From contig NZ_JAEMHM010000019.1 of NCBI RefSeq assembly GCF_016458275.1, positions 57,665 to 121,664 of the forward strand: a stretch of DNA of 64,000 nt. Direction: 5' to 3'. Positions within the stretch are counted from its first letter, which is position 1. Each line of letters opens with the position of its first letter. This document shows positions 49,970 to 58,826 of the stretch, piece after piece. Position numbers and translations under genes: made by a program. Source of the DNA: Geomesophilobacter sediminis (GTDB lineage: Bacteria > Desulfobacterota > Desulfuromonadia > Geobacterales > Geobacteraceae). The notes beneath the pieces are model-generated. The model saw only the letters and a program-made list of their open reading frames with translations. It did not search any database and was not told the origin of the DNA.

Positions 49970-52480
49970 ATGAAAGCTGTGATTATGGCGGGTGGTTTTG
50001 GCACCCGGATGCAACCGCTCACCTGCAATATTCCCAAGCCGATGGTTCCGCTCGTCAACCGTCCGATCATGCTCCACATCGTGGAGCTCCTCAAGAAGTA
50101 CGGCATCACCGACCTGGTGATGCTCCTGTATCATCAGCCGTTCGTGATCAAGAACTTCTTCCGCGACGGCGCCGAGTTCGGGGTCCGCATCACCTACGTC
50201 ACCCCGCTTGAGGACATGGGGACCGCCGGGGCGGTGAAGTACGCGGAAAAATACCTGGACGAGCGCTTCGTCATCATCAGCGGCGACCTCCTCACCGACT
50301 TCAACATCCAGAAGGTGCTCGACTTCCACCTCTCCAGCAAGGCGCTCGCCACCATCACCCTCACCTCGGTCAAGGACCCGCTCCAGTTCGGGGTGGTGGT
50401 CACGGACAAGGAGAAGCGGATCACCCAGTTTCTGGAGAAGCCGGGGTGGGGCGAGGTCATCTCCGACACCATCAACACCGGGCTTTACGTCCTGGAACCG
50501 GAGATCTTCAAGTACATCCCGGAAGGGGAGAACTTCGACTTCTCCCAGGACCTCTTCCCGCTCCTTTTGAAAAAGAAGCTCCCGCTCTTCGGCTTCCCCA
50601 TCAAGGGATACTGGCGCGACATCGGCAACACCGATTCCTACCGCGAGGCGCATCACGACATCCTCAAGGGGAAGGTCACCGTGAAGATCGACGAGGCCAA
50701 GCGTGAGGTGCCGGGCAAGGATCTCCGCCTGGGGCTCGACGTCCGCCTGGGCGAGGCGACCACCACCGAAGGGACCGTGGTCATCGGGGACAACACCCAG
50801 GTGCTCGGCGGCGCCGAGATCCGCGACGCCGTGATCGGGCGCAACTGCACCATCGAGCCGGGGGCCAAGCTTTCCCGCTGCGTGATCTGGGACAACGTCT
50901 ACGTGAAGAAGGGGGCGCGAATCAACGACAGCGTCATTTGCAACAACGTGAGCGTCGGCCCGGGCGTGGTCACCGAGGAGGGGGTGGTGGTCGCCGACGA
51001 CACCGCCATCGGCGAGGAATCCTTGCTCAAGCGCGACGTGAAGGTCTGGCCGCGCAAGGTGATCGAGGCGGGCTCCACGGTGACCGGCAACCTCATCTGG
51101 GGCGAGCGCTGGAAGAAGTCGCTCTTCGAAGGAGAGATGATCAAGGGGCTCACCAATATCGAGCTGACCCCGGAGTTCGTGGCCAAGCTCGGCTGCGCCT
51201 ACGGCTCGTCGCTCCCCAAGGGAAGCCATGTCCTGATCGGGCGCGACGCGACCCTTTCCTCCCGGATGCTCAAGCGAAGCTTTCTGGGGGGATGTCTCTC
51301 CGCCGGGGTCAACGTCCGCGACCTCAGGATGATCTCGCTGCCGCTTTTGCGCTACAAGCTGCGCACCTTCGGGGAGGTCGGCGGGGTCCATTTCCGCCAG
51401 GCGATGGACGATCCCGCCTCCACCGAGATCGTCTTCCTCGACGCCGACGGCCTCGACTTTTCGAGCTCCATGGGCAAGAACGTGGAGCGGATCTTCTACA
51501 AGGAAAACTTCCGGCGTGCCCACCACACCGAGCCCGGCGGGATCACCGAACTTCCCCAGGTCGTCGATTTCTACCGGGAAGGGTTCTTCCGCGGGCTGGA
51601 CCAGGCGCTTTTGCGCAAGAGCGCGACCAAGGTCGTGATCGACTTCAACCATTCCGGGGCGGGGCAGATCCTCCCCCAGATATTGAACGACATGGGGTGC
51701 GAGGTGATCGCGCTCAACACCTACCTCGACGAGCAGCGCGGGGCGAAGAGCGCCGACGAGAAGCCGCACAGCCTGCAGCAGCTGTCCAAGATCGTGGTCT
51801 CCTTGGAGGCGCGGGCCGGCTTCTGGCTCGACCCGACCGCCGAGGAGGTGGTCCTCATCGACGAGACCGGCAAGATCTACCAGCCCGCCGAGCTCTTGCG
51901 CCTCATGGTGGCGCTCATGCTGAAGGCCGGGGCCCGCGGCGCCTTCGCCATTCCGGTTTCCGCGCCGTCGGTGATCGAGCAGATGGCTTCGGACCACGGC
52001 TGCTCGGTGCGCCGCACCAAGAGCGCGGAGCGCTCCATGATCGAGGCGGCCATTTCCCCCGAGGTGGTGATGGCCGGGTCGATGGGGGGGCGCTTCGCCT
52101 TCCCGAAGTTCCAGGCCGCCTTCGACGGCCTCTTCACCATCGCCAAGACCCTGGAACTCTGCGCCGCCGCCGGGGTGCCGCTGTCGCGGGTGATGAAAGA
52201 GGTCCCCTTCCGCACCTTCCTCGAAGGGAAGGTCTCCTGCATCTGGGAGATGAAGGGCGGGATCATGCGCAAGATGAGTGAGGACAGCGTGGAGAAGGAG
52301 GCGACCTTCATCGACGGGATCAAGGTCTCCTTCGGCGACGACTGGGTCCTGGTGCTCCCCGACCAGTACCTCCCGCTGGTGCACGTGGTGGCCGAGGCGA
52401 AGGAGCCGCGCACCGCCCAGCGGCTCCTCGAAGAGTACATGCAGAAGGTGGAAAGGTGGAAGAAGGAGCTGCAGCAGTAG
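49970..52480 (+). CDS. Sugar-1-phosphate nucleotidyltransferase fused to a degenerate phosphohexomutase domain
   Basis: 836 residues. Residues 1-235: nucleotidyltransferase with MAGGFGTRMQPLTCNIPKPM (NTP site), ISGDLLTDFN, GYWRDIGNTDSYREAHHDIL. About 250-355: left-handed beta-helix hexapeptides. About 380-830: phosphoglucomutase/phosphomannomutase-like fold. The catalytic Ser loop (usual T-A-S-H-N-P) is replaced by GGVHFRQAMDDP (about 470-482), and the metal loop (usual D-x-D-x-D-R) by WLDPTAEEVVL (about 617-627). The first domain looks active, the mutase probably not. Often annotated mannose-1-phosphate guanylyltransferase; its place before GH57 and glgA suggests a glucose or mannose nucleotide for storage polysaccharide. 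Confidence 0.82.
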   Translation: MKAVIMAGGFGTRMQPLTCNIPKPMVPLVNRPIMLHIVELLKKYGITDLVMLLYHQPFVIKNFFRDGAEFGVRITYVTPLEDMGTAGAVKYAEKYLDERFVIISGDLLTDFNIQKVLDFHLSSKALATITLTSVKDPLQFGVVVTDKEKRITQFLEKPGWGEVISDTINTGLYVLEPEIFKYIPEGENFDFSQDLFPLLLKKKLPLFGFPIKGYWRDIGNTDSYREAHHDILKGKVTVKIDEAKREVPGKDLRLGLDVRLGEATTTEGTVVIGDNTQVLGGAEIRDAVIGRNCTIEPGAKLSRCVIWDNVYVKKGARINDSVICNNVSVGPGVVTEEGVVVADDTAIGEESLLKRDVKVWPRKVIEAGSTVTGNLIWGERWKKSLFEGEMIKGLTNIELTPEFVAKLGCAYGSSLPKGSHVLIGRDATLSSRMLKRSFLGGCLSAGVNVRDLRMISLPLLRYKLRTFGEVGGVHFRQAMDDPASTEIVFLDADGLDFSSSMGKNVERIFYKENFRRAHHTEPGGITELPQVVDFYREGFFRGLDQALLRKSATKVVIDFNHSGAGQILPQILNDMGCEVIALNTYLDEQRGAKSADEKPHSLQQLSKIVVSLEARAGFWLDPTAEEVVLIDETGKIYQPAELLRLMVALMLKAGARGAFAIPVSAPSVIEQMASDHGCSVRRTKSAERSMIEAAISPEVVMAGSMGGRFAFPKFQAAFDGLFTIAKTLELCAAAGVPLSRVMKEVPFRTFLEGKVSCIWEMKGGIMRKMSEDSVEKEATFIDGIKVSFGDDWVLVLPDQYLPLVHVVAEAKEPRTAQRLLEEYMQKVERWKKELQQ

Positions 52481-52534
52481 GGCCGGCCGGCGCCCGGAGT
52501 TCGGCGCCGTAGACGTCATGAAACCGAGGGAGCC

Positions 52535-54718
52535 ATGGCCGAACCCCTGTACGTGTCATTCTTGTGGCACATGCATCAGCCCTACTACAAGGACCCGGTG
52601 GAGGGGGAATACCTCCTCCCCTGGACCTACCTGCACGGGATCAAGGACTATTACGACATGCCCGCGATCGTCGAGGCGACGGAAGGCGCGCGGGCTACCT
52701 TCAACCTGGTCCCCTCCCTTTTGGAGCAGCTCCTGGAGTACGCCTCCGGTACCGCTTCCGATCCCTTCCTGACCCTCGCGGCGCGTCCCCCCGCCGATCT
52801 CGACGATGAGGAGCGTCTCTTCATCCTGGAGAACTTCTTCTCGGCGAACCGGCAGCGGATGATCGAGCCGCACCCGCGCTACCTGGAGCTCTACTGCCTG
52901 GCCGGCGGGGGCTCGGGGGTGCCGCTTAAGGACCGGCTGCACACCCTGCGTCCCCAGGACTTTCTCGATCTGCAGGTCTGGTTCTTCCTGACCTGGACCG
53001 GCGAGATGGCCCGGCGCCGCTTCCCGGTCTTTGCCGAGTTGATCGCCAAGGGGAAAAACTACACCGAACAGGACAAGGCGCTTCTCCTGGCGACCCAGCG
53101 AACCCTCCTGGGGGAGATCGTTCCGCTCTACCGGCGGCTTGCCGAGGAGGGGAAGGTCGAGCTTTCGGTCACCCCCTATTTCCACCCGATCCTCCCGCTT
53201 TTGTGCGATACCGGCGCGGCGCGTACCGCGCTCCCCAAGATCAACCTTCCGATGTTTCCGTTTCGCCATCCTGAGGACGCCCGGGCCCAAATCTCCCGGG
53301 CCATCGCCCTTTTCCAGGAACTCTTCGGGGTAAAGCCGAAGGGGATGTGGCCCTCGGAAGGGTCGGTGAGCGACGAGGCCCTGTGCCTCATGGCCGAATG
53401 CGGCATCGGGTGGGCCGCCTCGGACGAGTGGGTGCTCGCCCACTCGCTTGCCGGCGGGATCGGCAAGGAACGCGATCACCTCTACCGCCCCTACCAGTTC
53501 CAGCGCGACGGCCACGAACTCGCCCTGTTCTTCCGCGACCACGCCTTATCCGACGCGATCTCCTTTACCTATTCGCAGTGGGAGACCCAGCGGGCGGCGG
53601 CGGACTTTTTGGGGCGGCTCAAGGAGATCCTGCGCCATTGCCACGCCCCGCGGGTCGCCTCGATCATCATGGACGGCGAGAACGCCTGGGAATATTTCGA
53701 GGGGAACGGACTTCCCTTCCTCTCCCGCGTCTACAGCGCACTTTCCGAGACCCACGGGCTGGTTCCGGCGACCTTCTCCGAGGCCCTGGAGCGGATCCCG
53801 GAGCGGCGTCCGCTGCATCATATCCATCCCGGCTCCTGGATCAACGCGAACTACGCCATCTGGATCGGCCACCCGGAAGAGAACACCGCCTGGGACCATC
53901 TGGCCCGGGCCCGGCAGGCGGCGGTCGCGGCCAGCCCCGAGGTGGCGCGGATTCTGGCCGGCGGCGATGACGGGGATGAAACCGCGCAGCTGGTCTGCAC
54001 CTCGCTTTATGCCGCGGAGGGGAGCGACTGGTTCTGGTGGTACGGCGACGACCATTTCTCGCACCACGCCGGGACCTTCGACCTCCTCTTCCGGCGCCAC
54101 CTGATGAACGTCTACCGTCTGTTGGACCTCGAGGTGCCGCGCGAGCTCTTCGCCCCGATCAAGAAGCTTTTGCCGGCGGGCTTCATCCGGGAGCCGGCCG
54201 CGCTGATCACCCCGGCCCTCACCGGGACGGTGACCGACTACTTCAAGTGGCTGGCCGCCGGGCTTTACGATCTCTCCAAGCGCTCCTCCACCATGCATGC
54301 CGGGGAAAGCCTGCTCCAGTCCCTTTACTACGGGTTCGACCTGGAGTTCTTCTATTTCCGGATCGACGGGGTGCAGCCGCTGGACCGTATCCTTGGCGCC
54401 GCCGACGTCTTCACCCTCAACCTGATCGCCGGCTTGGAATTCCGGGCCGACCTGGTGGGCGGGGCAATGAGCGCGGAGCTGTTGCAGAAGGAGGACGGCG
54501 TCTGGCGTCCCTCCGGGGCCAAGGTCCGCTACTGCGTCGTGCGCGTCGCCGAGGTCGCGGTACCCCTGGCCGTGCTGGGACTTGCCCCGGGTGATCGCCT
54601 CTTCGCCCAGTTCACCCTCTCCCGGGCCGGCGAACTGCTGGGGCGCTGGCCTCTGGACGCGCCGCTGCTCCTGGATTATGCCGGACCGGAGCTGGAGGCC
54701 GAAACCTGGCTCATCTGA
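52535..54718 (+). CDS. Glycoside hydrolase family 57 (alpha-amylase/branching type)
   Basis: 727 residues. VSFLWHMHQPYY opens the GH57 barrel with its HxH; the nucleophile Glu is in GMWPSEGSVS (about residue 274) and the acid/base Asp in IIMDGENAWEYF (about residue 379). GDDGDETAQLVCTSLYAAEGSDWFWWYGDDH is the conserved Trp-rich region after the barrel; about 240 residues of C-terminal domain follow. GH57 enzymes degrade or branch alpha-glucans; no signal peptide is visible, so it is cytoplasmic and may act on glycogen made by the GlgA below. Which activity it has cannot be decided here. Confidence 0.9.
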   Translation: MAEPLYVSFLWHMHQPYYKDPVEGEYLLPWTYLHGIKDYYDMPAIVEATEGARATFNLVPSLLEQLLEYASGTASDPFLTLAARPPADLDDEERLFILENFFSANRQRMIEPHPRYLELYCLAGGGSGVPLKDRLHTLRPQDFLDLQVWFFLTWTGEMARRRFPVFAELIAKGKNYTEQDKALLLATQRTLLGEIVPLYRRLAEEGKVELSVTPYFHPILPLLCDTGAARTALPKINLPMFPFRHPEDARAQISRAIALFQELFGVKPKGMWPSEGSVSDEALCLMAECGIGWAASDEWVLAHSLAGGIGKERDHLYRPYQFQRDGHELALFFRDHALSDAISFTYSQWETQRAAADFLGRLKEILRHCHAPRVASIIMDGENAWEYFEGNGLPFLSRVYSALSETHGLVPATFSEALERIPERRPLHHIHPGSWINANYAIWIGHPEENTAWDHLARARQAAVAASPEVARILAGGDDGDETAQLVCTSLYAAEGSDWFWWYGDDHFSHHAGTFDLLFRRHLMNVYRLLDLEVPRELFAPIKKLLPAGFIREPAALITPALTGTVTDYFKWLAAGLYDLSKRSSTMHAGESLLQSLYYGFDLEFFYFRIDGVQPLDRILGAADVFTLNLIAGLEFRADLVGGAMSAELLQKEDGVWRPSGAKVRYCVVRVAEVAVPLAVLGLAPGDRLFAQFTLSRAGELLGRWPLDAPLLLDYAGPELEAETWLI

Positions 54719-54744
54719 CGGTTCGGCGGCAACACGAGGTGACG

Positions 54745-55770
54745 ATGTCGGAATTACGCTGGGATCCTTTGAAGCAGAACTGGGTGATCATTGCCACCGA
54801 ACGCGGGCGGCGCCCGCGTGATTTCCAGGTTGAACCGGAGTCCTTTTCCGGGGAAAGTTGTCCGTTTTGCTACGGTAACGAGGAGAAGACCCATCCGGAG
54901 ATCATGGCCCTGCGCGAGGCGGGGGAGCCGAACCAGCCCGGGTGGCGGGTCCGGGTGATCCCGAACAAGTACCCCGCCCTGCGCATCGAAGGGGAGCTCA
55001 AAAGCCGGGGGTACGGCCCCTACGACGTGATGGAGGGGGTCGGCGCCCATGAGGTGATCATCGAGACCCCGGACCACGGCCGGGCCCTGGCCGACCTCTC
55101 GGCCGACGAGATCGCCGAGGTCTTAGGCGTCTACCGCGCCCGCCTCGCCGACCTGAGCCGCGATCCCCGGCTGCGCTACCTGGTCCTGTTCAAGAACCAG
55201 GGGAGCTGCGCCGGGGCCACCCTTTCCCACGCGCACAGCCAGCTGATCGCGGTCCCGCTGACCCCGCCGGTCGCGGTGACCGAGCTCAGAACCTGCCGCG
55301 AGTTCTACGAAGCCAAGGAGCGCTGCATCTTCTGCGACGTGATCGAGTTCGAGCTCGCCAAGGGGGAGCGGGTGGTGAAGGAATTCCCGAACTTCGTCAC
55401 GCTCACCCCGTACGCCTCCTGTTTCCCGTTTGAGCTTAGGCTCTATCCGAAGCGCCACGTCCACGACTTCACCCTGATGGACGATCACGATCTCGCCGAT
55501 CTTGCCGTCGCCTTGAAGGACATGCTTTGCCGGCTGAAGTCGGTGCTGCGTGATCCCCCGTACAACTTCATCCTCCACACCGCCCCGCCCAGGCAGCCCC
55601 GGCAGGGGAAACCGGAGTTCTGGAGTTCGCTCGAGTACGACTACCATTGGCACATCGAACTCGTGCCGCGGCTGACCCAGATCGCAGGGTTCGAGTGGGG
55701 GACCGGTTTCTTCATCAACCCGACCTCACCGGAGGACGCCGCGACCTTTCTGCGCGAGGCAGAAATTTGA
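54745..55770 (+). CDS. GalT-family nucleotidyltransferase (galactose-1-phosphate uridylyltransferase-like)
   Basis: 341 residues. CPFC at about 39-42 and CIFCD at about 192-196 are zinc ligands; the active site reads LSHAHSQLIAVP (about 160-171), i.e. H-x-H-S-Q rather than the H-P-H-G-Q of classical GalT. From memory, the H-x-H-S-Q form occurs in GalT relatives such as ADP-glucose phosphorylase. Between GH57 and GlgA, an ADP- or UDP-glucose role is plausible. ATG at 54745 with GAGG six bases upstream; no gal operon genes nearby. Confidence 0.83.
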   Translation: MSELRWDPLKQNWVIIATERGRRPRDFQVEPESFSGESCPFCYGNEEKTHPEIMALREAGEPNQPGWRVRVIPNKYPALRIEGELKSRGYGPYDVMEGVGAHEVIIETPDHGRALADLSADEIAEVLGVYRARLADLSRDPRLRYLVLFKNQGSCAGATLSHAHSQLIAVPLTPPVAVTELRTCREFYEAKERCIFCDVIEFELAKGERVVKEFPNFVTLTPYASCFPFELRLYPKRHVHDFTLMDDHDLADLAVALKDMLCRLKSVLRDPPYNFILHTAPPRQPRQGKPEFWSSLEYDYHWHIELVPRLTQIAGFEWGTGFFINPTSPEDAATFLREAEI

Positions 55771-55796
55771 CATTTCCCTGCAGTTGAGAGTATGGT
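55767..55796 (+). promoter_or_regulatory. Possible sigma-70-type promoter for glgA
   Basis: TTGACA (55767-55772), 18-base spacer, TATGGT (55791-55796). It overlaps the stop codon of the preceding gene, giving glgA a possible separate start of transcription. Confidence 0.45.
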
Positions 55797-55855
55797 AAGG
55801 AGTTTCTTTCCGAGCTTCTCATTGGTCGATCAATTCAAGAATTTTGAGGTTTTAC

Positions 55856-57310
55856 ATGAAAATCCTGTTCGTCGCCTCCGAGGTGACCCCCTTTGCCAAG
55901 ACCGGCGGTCTCGCCGACGTTGCCGGCGCCCTTCCCAAGACTTTGAAGGCGCACGGCCACGACGTGCGGATCATGATGCCTTTCTACTCCACGGTTGAGA
56001 AAGGGGGGATGGCGGTCCGCAAGGGGAGAAAGAGCGCCTCGGTCGTCGTCGGCGACACCGAGCGGAAGGGGTTCCTGCGCCAGGCGTCCCTGGGAGAGAT
56101 CCCGGTCTACCTCATCGAGAACAAGGAATACTTTTCCCGCGAACATCTCTACGGCACCGCCGACGGCGATTACCCCGACAACCACCTCCGCTTCTCCTTC
56201 TTCTGCCGCTGCGTTTTGGAGCTGCTCAAGAAGATGGACTTCCGCCCGGACATCATCCACTGCCACGACTGGCAGACCGCCCTGATCCCGCACCTTTTGC
56301 GCCACGAGCGCAAGGACGACCCGTTCTTCGCCCGCACCGGCGTGGTGTTCACCATCCACAACCTCGCCTACCAGGGACTCTTCCCGCCGGAGACCCTTAC
56401 CGACATGGGGCTTGCCCCGGAGTGCTTCACCATGGACGGGCTGGAGTTCTACGGCAAGGTGAACCTGATGAAGGCCGGGATCATCTCCGCCGACGTGGTC
56501 ACCACCGTATCCGAGGCGTACTGCCGCGAGATCCAGACCCCCGAGATGGGGTGCGGGCTGCACGGGGTGCTCCAGCAGCGCAGCGAAGACCTCTTCGGCA
56601 TCCTGAACGGGGTGGATTACGAGGAATGGAACCCGGCGGTGGACCGGGAAATCATGAAGAATTACAGCCACGCCTCCCTTTCCGGAAAGATGGTGGACAA
56701 GGTGGGGCTGCAGCGGCTGATGGGGCTCAGCACCTCTCCCGACGTGCCGCTGATCGGGATGGTCTCCCGGGTCGTGGCCCAGAAGGGATTCGACCTGGTG
56801 ACCGAGCTCTTGCCGACCTTTGCCGCCGCCCCGCTCCAGCTGGTCATCCTGGGCTCCGGCGAAGAGCGCTACGTCAAGGCGCTCACCTCGATCAAGGCCC
56901 GTAACATCGCGTTTGCCAGCGGGTTCGACAACGCCCTGGCTCCGAAGATCTACGCCGGCAGCGACATGTTCCTGATGCCTTCCTATTTCGAGCCGTGCGG
57001 CCTGGGGCAGCTGATCGCCATGCGCTACGGATCGGTTCCGGTGGTGCGCCGCACCGGCGGGCTCGCCGACAGCGTGGTCGACCCGCGTGACGGCGACAAG
57101 GCCGCCCCTAACGGTTTCGTCTTCGACGAGTACACCGCGGATGCGCTTTGGGCGACCATCAGCCGCGCGATGGCCGCCTACGAAGACCGGGTCTTGTGGA
57201 AGAAGTTGATGCGGCGCGGGATGAGCTGCGACTTTTCCTGGAACAACTCGGTGAACCGTTATCTTGAGCTGTACCGCAAGACGCTTGCGCGCCGGGGGGG
57301 AGAAGGATGA
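55856..57310 (+). CDS. glgA: Glycogen synthase
   Basis: 484 residues, GT5. MKILFVASEVTPFAKTGGLAD carries the KTGGLAD glycogen-synthase signature; CHDWQTALIPHLL, FTIHNLAYQGLFP, VSEAYCREIQTPEMGCGL, GMVSRVVAQKGFDLV, and the C-terminal PSYFEPCGLGQLIAMRYGSVPVVRRTGGLADSV match the family. Adds glucose from ADP-glucose (or UDP-glucose) to alpha-glucan. ATG at 55856 with GAGG seven bases upstream. The last four bases overlap the start of the 60-residue protein. No glgC is in the window. Confidence 0.96.
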   Translation: MKILFVASEVTPFAKTGGLADVAGALPKTLKAHGHDVRIMMPFYSTVEKGGMAVRKGRKSASVVVGDTERKGFLRQASLGEIPVYLIENKEYFSREHLYGTADGDYPDNHLRFSFFCRCVLELLKKMDFRPDIIHCHDWQTALIPHLLRHERKDDPFFARTGVVFTIHNLAYQGLFPPETLTDMGLAPECFTMDGLEFYGKVNLMKAGIISADVVTTVSEAYCREIQTPEMGCGLHGVLQQRSEDLFGILNGVDYEEWNPAVDREIMKNYSHASLSGKMVDKVGLQRLMGLSTSPDVPLIGMVSRVVAQKGFDLVTELLPTFAAAPLQLVILGSGEERYVKALTSIKARNIAFASGFDNALAPKIYAGSDMFLMPSYFEPCGLGQLIAMRYGSVPVVRRTGGLADSVVDPRDGDKAAPNGFVFDEYTADALWATISRAMAAYEDRVLWKKLMRRGMSCDFSWNNSVNRYLELYRKTLARRGGEG

Positions 57311-57489
57311 GCGTTGAGTGGGACGACCTTGAGGAGCTGACCAAGGAGATCCGCCGGCAGATCGAGAGTAACCGCCAGTTTTTGAAGCGGGTGAGCGACG
57401 AGGATTTCGACGACGAGCCCGAAGCGGGGGGCGATGAGGAAGTCGCCGAAGAGACCGACGAGGACCCGGAGGATTTCGAGGAGCTGTAG
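57307..57489 (+). CDS. Small acidic protein coupled to glgA
   Basis: 60 residues, strongly acidic C-terminal half (DEDFDDEPEAGGDEEVAEET). ATG overlaps the glgA stop (ATGA), and GGGGGAGAAGG just upstream is a strong ribosome-binding site. N-terminal helix VEWDDLEELTKEIRRQIESN. No family recognised. The coupling suggests a role linked to glycogen synthase, for example as a small binding partner. Confidence 0.6.
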   Translation: MSVEWDDLEELTKEIRRQIESNRQFLKRVSDEDFDDEPEAGGDEEVAEETDEDPEDFEEL

Positions 57490-57515
57490 CTGGCAAGCAG
57501 GGGCCGAGGGTAATG

Positions 57516-57554
57516 AAAAAGCCGGCGCGAGAGAGACTCGCGCCGGCTTTTTGT
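57516..57554 (+). terminator. Rho-independent terminator after the glycogen operon
   Basis: AAAAAGCCGGCGCGA / TCGCGCCGGCTTTTT with loop GAGAGAC and a T-run. Confidence 0.93.
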
Positions 57555-57581
57555 TGGGTGAGAGACGCTGGAAGGCGGCAT

Positions 57582-57612
57582 TGGTGGGAGCGCCATTTCC
57601 TGGCGCGATTTC
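57582..57612 (+). repeat. REP-like palindromic element, family A
   Basis: GGTGGGAGCGCCATTTCCTG then GCGCGATTTC; stem GCGCCA/TGGCGC. Near-identical to 35504-35530. Confidence 0.75.
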
Positions 57613-57710
57613 AGCCCGATCGGACTAGTCGCGCCGGCATGGTGCTACCACAGCACGAGGCGCTCGTTGCGTATTTCCCGGCGGGCGCGGCCCGGCCGCC
57701 AACTCTAGGG

Positions 57711-58757
57711 TTACTGGCGGGAAGGGGGGAGGGTGACCTCTCCGAGCGAGGTCGGCGCAGCGATTTTCGGTTCCGAAGCCGGGGCCGCCGCCGGGGCCGG
57801 AGTGGGCGCCGGAGCTGAGACGCGGGCCGCCGCCGGTGCGGGGGCGGAGGCCGGGGTCGCGATCGGAGCCGCCGCCGGGGCTGCCACCGCTGCCGGAACC
57901 GGTGCCGGTGCCGAAGCGGGTGCCGCGGTCAGCGCGGTGCCGTCATCCTTCTTGTTCCCGAAAAACGGCTTGTCCGTCTTCATCAGGGAGAGCATCTCGT
58001 CGAGCTGCTTGTCGTAGAGCGCGGAGATCTTGGTCCCGTTGGCAATCGCGGATTCCTTGCTCTGCCCGAGAGCGGCAATGACCCCGGCCACGCTCTTGAA
58101 CTTGATGTCGACCTGGTCGGAGAGGTTGGCCGCGGCCTCGTCGAAGTCCGGGTACTGCAAGGAAAGCAGCATCGGGTAGGAAAGGGAGCGCTGGCGGAAG
58201 TTCGGGTACTCCCAGAGGATGGTTCCTTCCGGGTCGAGGAGCTGCGCGGTGAGGGAGAGGTTGTTGAAGTCGGTCTCCACGTAGGAAAGGAGGTTGCTGG
58301 AGCGGACCTTCTCCCGGGTGGTGAGCCCGCTCACCATGACGACCATCAGGGCGTCGTAGCCGTTGGCCGCCATGAGCTCCTTGAGCTCCTTCTTCTTGTA
58401 GAAGTACTTGTTATAGACCACCCCGGCATCGTCGCGGCGCTCCCGGCTGGCGACCAGGTTGGTGAACAGCCGTCCCGGCTCATCGTCCATCGGGCGCACC
58501 GCAAAGAAGATCCCGCTCTCGCGCAGCCGGGCGATCAGTTCCTTTTCGTTGCGCCGGTTCACCTGCTCGATCACCTTCACCACGGCGGCCTTCTCCGGGT
58601 GCTTGATATCGGAGTCGGGATCGACCATGAACGGTGCCACGCCGACCACCTTCACCTTTTCCATCGAGGTGTGGGGGACGTTGTAATGGTTCTGGGCGCA
58701 GCCGAAAAGCGCCGTGGTTGCCGCAACAAATACCGCCAGCTTGATCAACATCCGCAT
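57711..58757 (-). CDS. Lipoprotein with GNA1162-like core and Ala/Pro-rich tail
   Basis: 348 residues. Signal and lipobox LAVFVAATTALFGC (Cys about residue 20), so an outer- or inner-membrane lipoprotein. The core VVGVAPFMVDPDSDIKHPEK ... LIARLRESGIFFAVRP ... GYDALMVVMVSGLTTREK resembles the CsgG/GNA1162-type alpha/beta fold of periplasmic lipoproteins. The last 70 residues are nearly all Ala, Pro and Val (APASAPAPVPAAVAAPAAAP and onwards), a flexible tail. ATG at 58757 with AAAGGAGG eight bases upstream. The exact role is not known. Confidence 0.74.
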   Translation of the reverse strand: MRMLIKLAVFVAATTALFGCAQNHYNVPHTSMEKVKVVGVAPFMVDPDSDIKHPEKAAVVKVIEQVNRRNEKELIARLRESGIFFAVRPMDDEPGRLFTNLVASRERRDDAGVVYNKYFYKKKELKELMAANGYDALMVVMVSGLTTREKVRSSNLLSYVETDFNNLSLTAQLLDPEGTILWEYPNFRQRSLSYPMLLSLQYPDFDEAAANLSDQVDIKFKSVAGVIAALGQSKESAIANGTKISALYDKQLDEMLSLMKTDKPFFGNKKDDGTALTAAPASAPAPVPAAVAAPAAAPIATPASAPAPAAARVSAPAPTPAPAAAPASEPKIAAPTSLGEVTLPPSRQ

Positions 58758-58826
58758 GAAGTGACGCCTCCTTTGATGATGCGACGTGGGAGCCCGGGCC
58801 ACTGCGTGCGGCCGAGCCACTCCGCG

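Noticed and set aside
49835..52519. Reverse-strand open frame of about 890 codons
   Set aside because: Antisense of the nucleotidyltransferase gene with low-complexity composition; no ribosome-binding site or family match.
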